Made by a program: the position numbers and the translations under genes
Part shown: one piece after another, positions 1 through 5,997 of the stretch
Layout of the letters: the number at the start of each line of letters is the position of its first letter
Position numbering within the stretch: position 1 is the stretch's first letter
The notes under the pieces: generated by a model
The model's database searches: none
Told to the model about the DNA's origin: nothing
Seen by the model: only the letters and a program-made list of their open reading frames with translations
Origin: Anaerolineae bacterium
GTDB lineage: Bacteria; Chloroflexota; Anaerolineae; JAFGEY01
Reading direction: 5' to 3'
DNA: 6,234 nt
NCBI GenBank assembly: GCA_016929205.1
Contig: JAFGJF010000398.1
Location: 1-6,234 of the forward strand

Positions 1-2462
1 GGAGCCGTGTTGAGCTGCGCGAGAGCCTGTCTGCCCAGGATGTGCTCAACCAACAGTTGGCGCGGATGAATGACGATCTGACGCAGCGGTCGGCGCACCT
101 GAGAGCTGCGGCTCAAATATCCCAGGTTGTGACCTCGGTCCACCAGACGGCCGATCTGCTAAAGCAGGTGGTCCAAGCGCTCTATACCAGTTTTGACATG
201 CACGCTGTCGTGTTCTTGCGCGACGAAAGCGGCGAGCAGATGACGGTCGCGGCGTCGAGCAGCGATACCTTGGGCGAAGTGCTGCGCATATCGATCGATC
301 GAGGGACCGCTGCCGGGCGGTGTGTTGCCGAGGTGCAGCCCTGTCTTGTGGCCGGGGCAGACCTGGTTCGCGCCGGCTATCATCTCCCAGAAACGCGCTT
401 TGAGGCGGCGATACCTTTGCTCTCTCGAGGCGAACAAGCCGGTCACCGTCGCGCAATCGGCGTGTTGGATCTGCAAAAGGCGGATGCCGATCCGCTGGAT
501 GAACAAGAGATGTCGATTCTGACGACCATTGCCGACCAGATTGCCAGCGGCATCACCAGCATCCGGGCCGAAGAAGAGACGCGCCAGGCGTTGCAGGATT
601 TGGAACAACTGCGGCAGCGATACGTGGGCGAGTCCTGGGACCAGCTTGCGCCGCGCCTTCAGGCCGCGGGCTATCGTTGGTCCGGTGGGGGCACGCTGCC
701 CCTGGGACACCGGCTCTTACCCGAGGCCGAGCGGGTGGTATCGATCCAGCATCCGGTGATGCAAGAGGGAAAACTGGTCGTGCCAATCTCTTATGGCGGG
801 CACGTGCTGGGTGTGCTGGGCGTGGACGATCCGGCAAACGCGGCGCAGTGGTCGGATGATGCCGTTGCCCTGGTCGAGTCGGTTGCCGAGCAGATGGGAC
901 AGGCTTTGGAAAACGCGCGCCTGTTTGAGGATGCACAGGCGAGGTTGGCCGAGATCACGGCCCTCCAGCAGAATCTGCTGCGGGAATCGTGGGAAGATTA
1001 TGTGTCGATCAAAGAGGAACGCGACTTTGTGTTCCGCCAGCCGGGCGTGTCCTCCTTGGACGTTGTTCCTGCCGAAGCCGAGCAGGTGTTGAGGAACAAG
1101 TCTTCGGTGTCGTGGACCAAGGAGGACAATGGTGATTCGGAAACGGCTTTTGTCGCTCCGATCGACAGACGTGGCCAGGTGATCGGCATGTTGGGGCTGC
1201 AAGAGGTGGGGATCAACCGGGAGTGGAGCGATGAAGAGATCGAGATTGTTCAAGCCGTCACTTCCCAGTTGTCGTCGGCTATCGAGAATGCCCAGTTATT
1301 CGAGTCGTTGCAGCAGCGCGCGGCCGAAATCGAGCGCGTTGCCGAGCAGTTACGCGAGACGGACCAGTTCCGCGCCGAGTTCCTGGCCACGATGTCGCAC
1401 GAGCTGCGCACGCCGCTCAACTCGATTATCGGTTTCTCGCGCGTGATGCTCAAAGGCATCGATGGCCCGTTGAACGAGATGCAGAAAACGGACCTGGAGG
1501 CGATTTACAACAACGGCCAGAATCTCTTGCGCTTGATCAATGACGTTTTGGACCAAAGCAAGATCGATGCCGGCAAGATGGAACTGCTCCTCGAGAACGA
1601 CGTCGATGTGTCGGATTTGCTCGACAAGGAGGTGCGCGGCACGCTTGCCGTTCAGATTGGCGAAAAGCCGATCGAGCCGGTGTTGAATGTCGCCTCGGAT
1701 ATGCCGGCGATTCGCGCCGACAGCACGCGGATCAGGCAGGTTCTCCGCAACCTGATGTCCAATGCGGCTAAATTCACCGAAGAAGGGTCGATCACGGTCA
1801 GTGCCTGGTGCGAAGAAGACCTGGTTTACATCAGCGTTGAGGACACGGGGATCGGCATGCAGGCGGAGAAAATAGACCTGGTTTTTGAAAAGTTCCGCCA
1901 GCTGGACTCGTCTTCGACGCGCGCGGCCGAAGGAACCGGCCTGGGGATGCCCATCAGCCGCACCCTGGTCGAGATGCACGGCGGCCGCATCTGGGTGGAA
2001 AGTGAAGAAGGCGTCGGCAGCAAGTTCACGTTCTTTTTGCCCGTCGCCGGGCCGATGGCCGAAGAGATACCCGAGTTGGCAGACCTGGCCATCGACAAGG
2101 CGAAAAAGATGGTCCTGGTCATTGAACGCGACGACTCTGAGGTGGCGACCTATCGCCGCTACCTGGACAGCGTCGGGTACCAGCTTGTCGGTTTGTTCGA
2201 TCCACAGAACGCCGTGCGCTGGTCGCGTCACTTGAACCCGTTTGTCATCTTGATGGATGTCGAGCTGGGAGGCGATCAAGGCTGGCACTTGCTGGAAACG
2301 CTCAAGTCGACGCGTCACACCCGGATGACGCCGGTCGTCGTCTGCTCCAGGTCGGATGTCGGCGCAGAGGCGATCAATATGGGGGCTGCTGCGTTTGTGC
2401 GCAAGCCGGTCGTGGCAAAACAGATGTTGGAATTGTTAAGCCGTTTAGCAGGAAGTGCTTGA
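1..2462 (+). CDS. Hybrid sensor histidine kinase with GAF modules and C-terminal receiver (5' partial)
   Basis: The reading frame is open to the left edge (first whole codon at 3), so the true start lies outside. The GTG at 42 follows in-frame coiled-coil-like residues and is probably internal. Numbering from that GTG: helical linker 1-37, GAF domain about 38-172, a shorter GAF-like unit about 190-292, a third about 308-418, HisKA about 443-508 with phospho-acceptor H453 in MSHELRTPLN, HATPase about 555-670 with N box (N570, N574), G1 motif DTGIGM (D601) and G2 motif GTGLGM (G631), then a receiver about 690-803 with candidate phospho-acceptor D739 and K788. HisKA/HATPase proteins autophosphorylate on His and pass the phosphate to a receiver Asp. 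The kinase core is intact, but the receiver looks weakened: an E-R-D-D stretch (E695-D698) replaces the usual acidic pair, and D739 is followed by VELGGDQG without the MP motif. No membrane segment is visible here; one could lie upstream. The next gene, 44 bases on, encodes a receiver-bearing enzyme and is a plausible partner. Kinase identity is certain; the signal is unknown. Confidence 0.95.
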   Translation, partial: SRVELRESLSAQDVLNQQLARMNDDLTQRSAHLRAAAQISQVVTSVHQTADLLKQVVQALYTSFDMHAVVFLRDESGEQMTVAASSSDTLGEVLRISIDRGTAAGRCVAEVQPCLVAGADLVRAGYHLPETRFEAAIPLLSRGEQAGHRRAIGVLDLQKADADPLDEQEMSILTTIADQIASGITSIRAEEETRQALQDLEQLRQRYVGESWDQLAPRLQAAGYRWSGGGTLPLGHRLLPEAERVVSIQHPVMQEGKLVVPISYGGHVLGVLGVDDPANAAQWSDDAVALVESVAEQMGQALENARLFEDAQARLAEITALQQNLLRESWEDYVSIKEERDFVFRQPGVSSLDVVPAEAEQVLRNKSSVSWTKEDNGDSETAFVAPIDRRGQVIGMLGLQEVGINREWSDEEIEIVQAVTSQLSSAIENAQLFESLQQRAAEIERVAEQLRETDQFRAEFLATMSHELRTPLNSIIGFSRVMLKGIDGPLNEMQKTDLEAIYNNGQNLLRLINDVLDQSKIDAGKMELLLENDVDVSDLLDKEVRGTLAVQIGEKPIEPVLNVASDMPAIRADSTRIRQVLRNLMSNAAKFTEEGSITVSAWCEEDLVYISVEDTGIGMQAEKIDLVFEKFRQLDSSSTRAAEGTGLGMPISRTLVEMHGGRIWVESEEGVGSKFTFFLPVAGPMAEEIPELADLAIDKAKKMVLVIERDDSEVATYRRYLDSVGYQLVGLFDPQNAVRWSRHLNPFVILMDVELGGDQGWHLLETLKSTRHTRMTPVVVCSRSDVGAEAINMGAAAFVRKPVVAKQMLELLSRLAGSA

Positions 2463-2476
2463 TGGAAGTGCTTGAT
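2451..2476. repeat. 13-bp perfect tandem duplication across the kinase stop codon
   Basis: GGAAGTGCTTGAT occurs twice back to back (2451-2463 and 2464-2476). The first copy contains the last kinase codons and the TGA stop; the second lies in the spacer. The second copy runs into a 12-bp palindrome GCTTGATCAAGC (2470-2481). This looks like a small slippage duplication that lengthened the spacer without changing the protein end. Confidence 0.8.
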
Positions 2477-2490
2477 CAAGCAGTTGATAT

Positions 2491-2494
2491 GGAG
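2491..2494 (+). promoter_or_regulatory. Ribosome binding site for the PLP enzyme-receiver gene
   Basis: GGAG lies 12 bases before the ATG at 2507, slightly longer spacing than usual. It supports that ATG, after which the encoded zinc-ribbon cysteines begin at residue 11. The ATG at 2496 is followed by GTG and then a stop, so it is not an alternative. Confidence 0.5.
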
Positions 2495-2506
2495 AATGTG
2501 TGACGA

Positions 2507-4183
2507 ATGGATGATATCCGCGAGAGTTATCTAGAATGCCCGAATTGTTCCTGGAAAGAGACCTATGTGCGTGCCAGAGAGGTGTGTCCATCGTGCGGGC
2601 ACGATTGGCTCGAGGTAAGCTATCCCTATGAAAAGGTGCGCTGGAGATGGGATAACGAGCTGGCCCAGCGTGATTTTGACATGTGGCGCTATCACGACCT
2701 GCTGCCTTTGCGCGATCTATCCAAGCGGGTGACGATGGGCGAGGGCGGGACGCCGCTCTACCAGGTGACCAACGTCGGTTTGATGCTCGGGCTGCGCCAC
2801 CTGTATCTCAAAGATGAGCGCCAGGGGCCGACCGGCTCGTTCAAAGATCGCCAGGCGGCGCTGGCCATCTCGGCGATGCGTGAGAACGGCGTGACCGAGG
2901 CCGTGCTGGCTTCGACCGGCAACGTCGCCATCTCGTATTCGGCTTATTCGACCCACGCCGGGATCAAGCTGTGGGCCTTTTTGCCCAGCAGCGTGCCGCC
3001 GGAAAAGATGCGCGAGATTGCGCTCTATGGGACCGACGTGATCAAGGTCACCGGCACGTATGACCAGACCAAGGTCGTGGCTCAGGATTTCGCCAAGAGC
3101 AAGGGGCTGTACTATGATCGTGGGCTCAAAAACATAGCCGCGCGCGAAGCGATGAAAACGCTGGGCTTTGAAACGGCCGAGCAGTTGGGCAAACTCCTTG
3201 GTCCGTCTGGGGGTGCGCCGTGGCGCGCGCCTGACTGGTATTTTCAGGCCGTCAGCGGGGCGATGGGCCCGGTCGGTGTGTGGAAATCGTTCCTGGAAAT
3301 GAGAGAAATGGGGCTGGTTGACAAACTGCCCAAGCTGGCCAATATCCAGGTGGCCGGCTGTGCGCCGATGGTCGATTCGTTCCAGGCCGGTTTGACCGAG
3401 GCCAAGTCGGTGCTGAATCCGCAGACGCTGATTGCAACCGTGGCCACCGGCACCCCAGGTGCGGCGTATACCTACCTGCGCCGGGTCCTGATGGAGCACG
3501 GCGGCGCATTTGAAAAAGTCACCGACGGCGAAGCGTTCCGGGCCATGCACGTCCTGGCCAAGATGGACGGGATCTCGATGGAGCCGGCGGCGGCCATGGC
3601 GTTTGCCGGCCTGTTCAAGATGGCTTCCCAGGGGATTCTTCAGCCCGATGACGTGATTGTCGTCAACTGCTCCGGCCACACCTTTCCCGTGGAAAAGTTT
3701 TTGCTGGGCGACGACTGGCAGCACAATGTCGAATTGGCCGGTGAGCAAGGAAGTGGAGAGCCGGTGGCCCAGGAGGAAGGGTTGTTGGCCTCGCTGGAAC
3801 ACCTCGACCAGCGCACGCGGCGTATTACCATTATTGAGGACAATGTCGATGCCGCGCGGCTGCTGCGGCGCGTGTTGCAGGCCCAGGGCGAATACCAGAT
3901 CGACGAGGCGCACAACGGCCGCGAGGGCCTGGAACTCGTGCGCCAGAACAGGCCCGATTTGATCCTGCTCGACTTGATGATGCCCGAGGTGGACGGGTTT
4001 GGGGTCATTGAGACGCTCAAAGCGGACGAGCGGTTCAGAGACATTCCGGTGATCGTGGTCACCGCCCAGGAACTCACCGCGAGCGAGCGGCAGCGTCTCG
4101 ATGGACACGTGCGCCGCCTGCTGCAAAAAGGCACGTTCTTGAGCACGGATATCCTGGACGAGATCGACGACATTTTGGGCTGA
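2507..4183 (+). CDS. Threonine synthase-like PLP enzyme fused to a CheY-like receiver domain
   Basis: This 558-residue protein joins two unrelated modules. Residues 11-30 form a zinc ribbon (CPNC...CPSC; C11, C14, C27, C30), as in many COG0498 threonine synthases. Residues about 75-400 are a fold-type II PLP domain: GPTGSFKDR holds the PLP lysine K113, and ASTGN (135-139) is the substrate/cofactor loop. Threonine synthase converts O-phosphohomoserine to threonine and phosphate in the cytoplasm. The later loops differ from the textbook enzyme: QAVSGAMGPVG stands where a GNxGN-type phosphate loop is expected, and NCSGHTFP (387-394) stands near the C-terminal TGHG-like motif. The exact substrate is therefore uncertain; a paralogue such as a cysteate-synthase-like enzyme is possible. 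An acidic linker (about 400-436) leads to a complete receiver (438-557) with E444/D445, phospho-acceptor D489 in LLDLMMPEVDGF, T519 and K541. Canonical threonine synthases of this type end near 350-450 residues and have no receiver. The gene follows a histidine kinase by 44 bases and precedes a transporter by 3, suggesting one operon and control by phosphorylation (inference). Confidence 0.92.
   Translation: MDDIRESYLECPNCSWKETYVRAREVCPSCGHDWLEVSYPYEKVRWRWDNELAQRDFDMWRYHDLLPLRDLSKRVTMGEGGTPLYQVTNVGLMLGLRHLYLKDERQGPTGSFKDRQAALAISAMRENGVTEAVLASTGNVAISYSAYSTHAGIKLWAFLPSSVPPEKMREIALYGTDVIKVTGTYDQTKVVAQDFAKSKGLYYDRGLKNIAAREAMKTLGFETAEQLGKLLGPSGGAPWRAPDWYFQAVSGAMGPVGVWKSFLEMREMGLVDKLPKLANIQVAGCAPMVDSFQAGLTEAKSVLNPQTLIATVATGTPGAAYTYLRRVLMEHGGAFEKVTDGEAFRAMHVLAKMDGISMEPAAAMAFAGLFKMASQGILQPDDVIVVNCSGHTFPVEKFLLGDDWQHNVELAGEQGSGEPVAQEEGLLASLEHLDQRTRRITIIEDNVDAARLLRRVLQAQGEYQIDEAHNGREGLELVRQNRPDLILLDLMMPEVDGFGVIETLKADERFRDIPVIVVTAQELTASERQRLDGHVRRLLQKGTFLSTDILDEIDDILG
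3771..3787 (+). promoter_or_regulatory. Possible internal ribosome binding site and start for a free-standing receiver
   Basis: A perfect AGGAGG (3771-3776) inside the linker is followed by in-frame TTG codons at 3782 (5 bases on) and 3785 (8 bases on). Initiation at either would give a protein of about 132-133 residues containing just the receiver. The bases also simply encode Gln-Glu-Glu-Gly, so chance is a real alternative. It could be functional internal initiation or a relic of a once separate response-regulator gene. Confidence 0.35.
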
Positions 4184-4186
4184 GCT

Positions 4187-5110
4187 ATGCAAAAGTCTCG
4201 TTTGCGCGGCATCGTGCTGGCCCTGACGTCGACTGTTTTCTTTGGTATGGCGCCCATTTTTGGCAAGCTGGCCTACCGCGCCCAGGTTCTGCCCTTTACC
4301 CTGGTGATGCTGCGCACGGTGTTTGCCGCGCTGGCCTTGTGGGTTTTTTACCTGCTCTTTTGGCGCGACGCGATCCGGATCAGCTTGCAAAATCTGGCGG
4401 GCTGCGTGGGCATGGGCGTGGCCAACGGGCTGGGCTCACTGCTCTATTATTCCGGACTGGGCCGCATCGATGCTTCCCTGGCCCAGTTGTTGTACACGCT
4501 CTACCCGATCTGGGTGTTTATCTTTTTGTTTGCCGCCGGGCATCGCGTGTCCCGTATGTCTATTGCCCGGCTCGCGCTGGCGCTGATCGGCGTTTTTGCC
4601 CTGACCTATACCGGCACGCAGGGCGTCGATTGGCTGGGCGTGATGCTGCTCCTGAGTTCGGGCGCTTTGTACGCCTGGCACCTCGTCCTGGGGCAGTGGA
4701 CGCTGGCCGATATGGATTCGCGCTCGGTGACCCTGTACGTCCTGTCGACGATGGCCGTGGTCGTGACCGCTGCGCGCCTGTTGAACGGCGCGCCGTGGAC
4801 GCCGATCAGGGCCGATGGGTGGCTGGCTGTCCTGGGGTTGACCCTCTTTCCCACGATCCTGGCGCGCCTGTTAATGTTTGCCGGCCTGCAAAGCCTGGGC
4901 GGGGCGCAAACCTCGCTGCTGGGGCTGGCCGAACTGCTGGTCGCGCTGCTGGTGGCCTTTTTGTGGCTGGGCGAGCGGTTGACGCTGTGGCAGTGGTTGG
5001 GTGGCGTGTTTCTGATGGTCAGTGTGATCCTGGGGCGGCGAGAGAGCGACCTGGAAGTGAGCCTCGAGGAACTGCTGGTCGAGGGACGCTGGCGCGAGAT
5101 CGCGAAATAG
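4187..5110 (+). CDS. EamA/DMT-family transporter, ten predicted membrane helices
   Basis: This 307-residue, strongly hydrophobic protein has two EamA-like repeats of five helices. Approximate helices are 6-26, 35-58, 69-90, 96-116, 125-143, 148-168, 180-198, 211-233, 243-262 and 267-284. The second repeat ends in the family-typical LWLGERLTLWQWLGG segment (E263) followed by a final helix. A charged tail of about 24 residues is probably cytoplasmic. Length and helix count match drug/metabolite transporters, which include amino-acid exporters such as RhtA, but substrate cannot be read from sequence. The ATG is 3 bases after the preceding stop, with no clear Shine-Dalgarno beyond a weak GGGCTGAG, so translational coupling to the PLP enzyme is likely. 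Its position suggests it moves that enzyme's substrate or product, for example a threonine-related amino acid (inference). A strong terminator follows directly. Confidence 0.9.
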   Translation: MQKSRLRGIVLALTSTVFFGMAPIFGKLAYRAQVLPFTLVMLRTVFAALALWVFYLLFWRDAIRISLQNLAGCVGMGVANGLGSLLYYSGLGRIDASLAQLLYTLYPIWVFIFLFAAGHRVSRMSIARLALALIGVFALTYTGTQGVDWLGVMLLLSSGALYAWHLVLGQWTLADMDSRSVTLYVLSTMAVVVTAARLLNGAPWTPIRADGWLAVLGLTLFPTILARLLMFAGLQSLGGAQTSLLGLAELLVALLVAFLWLGERLTLWQWLGGVFLMVSVILGRRESDLEVSLEELLVEGRWREIAK

Positions 5111-5112
5111 CT

Positions 5113-5145
5113 AAAAACCAGGCTTTTCACAAAAGCCTGGTTTTT
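5113..5145. terminator. Bidirectional Rho-independent terminator between convergent genes
   Basis: Perfect 15-base arms AAAAACCAGGCTTTT (5113-5127) and AAAAGCCTGGTTTTT (5131-5145) flank a CAC loop. The arm ends supply a T run after the GC stem on both strands. It lies 2 bases after the transporter stop and 7 bases beyond the minus-strand stop at 5153, so it can end transcription from both sides. Confidence 0.93.
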
Positions 5146-5152
5146 GTTAGTG

Positions 5153-5932
5153 TCAGGGAACGGCCGCGTCTTTTTTGACAAACGTCTCCGGCACCCAGCC
5201 TTTTTGCCCCTCAGCGGCCACTTTGAAATAGGTCCGTTCTTCGGGTTCGGACCATGCCTCGGCCAGCACCGATATCATCGTATTGTGCGGCAGTTGGCCG
5301 ACCTGGCCCCCGCGTGAGACGCCGTCGCCAACTTTTTCCCACAAGATGATCTGGCTGTTGTTTTGCTCGCAGGGCAGGCACCACAGGGTGGCCTCATAGA
5401 GCACCCTTTCGGGCGTCGGTTTCAGGCGTTCCTGGCCTCGGGGCTTGATCACGGTCAGGGTGACGACGATCAAGACGATCCCGCAAACCGCGCTGACGAT
5501 CATCATAGCCGCCAGCATAATGTTGCGGTAGCCGTGCCTCCGTCTTTGTTCTAGTGCGGGATCGTACAGGTTGCGGCTGTCCTGGGGCGTGTCTGCTGCC
5601 GGGCGCGCGCTCTGGTCCTCTGCGGCGATCGTTTCGGGACGATCTGGGGGTGTAGAGACGGACGTCATGGTGTCTACTGCCGCGGTACCGGAGCGCGCAG
5701 GTTGTTCTCCGCGCAGTTCGGCCAGCCTGGCCCGGGCGATCGCATTCTCGGGCTCGATCGCCAGCGCTCGCAGCAGGCAGTCGAGCTTGTGCTCTTGCCG
5801 CTCGACCACCTCGCTCATCCACAGCCACGCTTCCACGTTGCCCGGCTCGGCGCGCAAGATCTGTCCCAGCAGGCGTCGGCCTGTGGCTGTGTCACCAGAT
5901 TGGATGGCTTGAATCGCTTGCTGTAAAGTCAT
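5153..5932 (-). CDS. TPR-like, single-pass membrane protein with C-terminal SH3-like domain
   Basis: From the ATG at 5932 the protein has 259 residues. Residues 1-72 are helical and TPR-like, with the segments GRRLLGQILRAEPGNVEAWLW and LLRALAIEPENAIARARLAEL. A Pro/Thr/Ala/Glu-rich linker (about 75-125) follows, then a basic RRRHGYR stop (130-136) and one membrane helix (about 138-162). The remainder (163-259) carries a CLPC pair (C185, C188) and an SH3b-like segment (about 210-252, with QLPHNTMISVLAEAW and GWVPETFV). The positive-inside rule puts the TPR part in the cytoplasm and the SH3-like part outside. An in-frame TTG at 5968 would add 12 residues encoded partly by the palindrome and is rejected as the start. 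No clear Shine-Dalgarno is visible. It follows the isoleucyl-tRNA synthetase gene in the same direction with 65 bases between, so it may be co-transcribed. Such proteins may act in envelope assembly or binding, but no function is assigned; TPR and SH3 calls are by eye. Confidence 0.85.
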   Translation of the reverse strand: MTLQQAIQAIQSGDTATGRRLLGQILRAEPGNVEAWLWMSEVVERQEHKLDCLLRALAIEPENAIARARLAELRGEQPARSGTAAVDTMTSVSTPPDRPETIAAEDQSARPAADTPQDSRNLYDPALEQRRRHGYRNIMLAAMMIVSAVCGIVLIVVTLTVIKPRGQERLKPTPERVLYEATLWCLPCEQNNSQIILWEKVGDGVSRGGQVGQLPHNTMISVLAEAWSEPEERTYFKVAAEGQKGWVPETFVKKDAAVP

Positions 5933-5945
5933 AGTTGTGTATTCG

Positions 5946-5983
5946 GTAGGGGCCACGCACTTGATCAAGTGCGTGGCCCCTAC
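5946..5983. repeat. 38-bp perfect palindrome (dispersed-repeat-like)
   Basis: The half-site GTAGGGGCCACGCACTTGA (5946-5964) is followed at once by its exact reverse complement (5965-5983), with no spacer. It fills over half of the 65-base gap between the isoleucyl-tRNA synthetase stop and the TPR-protein start. The outer GTAGGGGC/GCCCCTAC ends resemble palindromic repeats I recall from Chloroflexota and cyanobacterial genomes. As RNA it would form a very stable hairpin, but no T run follows on either strand, so it is not a standard terminator. Confidence 0.9.
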
Positions 5984-5997
5984 GGTACGGTATCGAT

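Noticed and set aside
42..44. GTG as the true start of the kinase
   Set aside because: The frame is open from base 3, and the upstream residues (SRVELRESLSAQDV) fit a continuing coiled coil. No Shine-Dalgarno precedes it.
1350..2318. Long minus-strand open frame opposite the kinase catalytic region
   Set aside because: It is the antisense shadow of the HisKA/HATPase/receiver coding sequence, with no domain-like composition.
2717..4390. Very long open frame on the minus strand (about 557 codons) opposite the PLP enzyme-receiver gene
   Set aside because: It mirrors the codon pattern of a GC-rich gene. Its translation is rich in His, Arg and Gln with no recognisable domain, while the plus strand has clear catalytic motifs.
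4339..5178. Plus-strand open frame overlapping the transporter gene
   Set aside because: It is a shifted-frame shadow rich in Arg, Gly and Pro. The hydrophobic ten-helix frame is clearly the coding one.
5933..5968. TTG at 5968 as start of the TPR-protein gene
   Set aside because: It would translate half of the palindrome into a 12-residue extension before the typical N-terminus; the ATG at 5932 fits better.
5946..5983. Palindrome as a Rho-independent terminator for ileS
   Set aside because: No run of T follows the stem on either strand.
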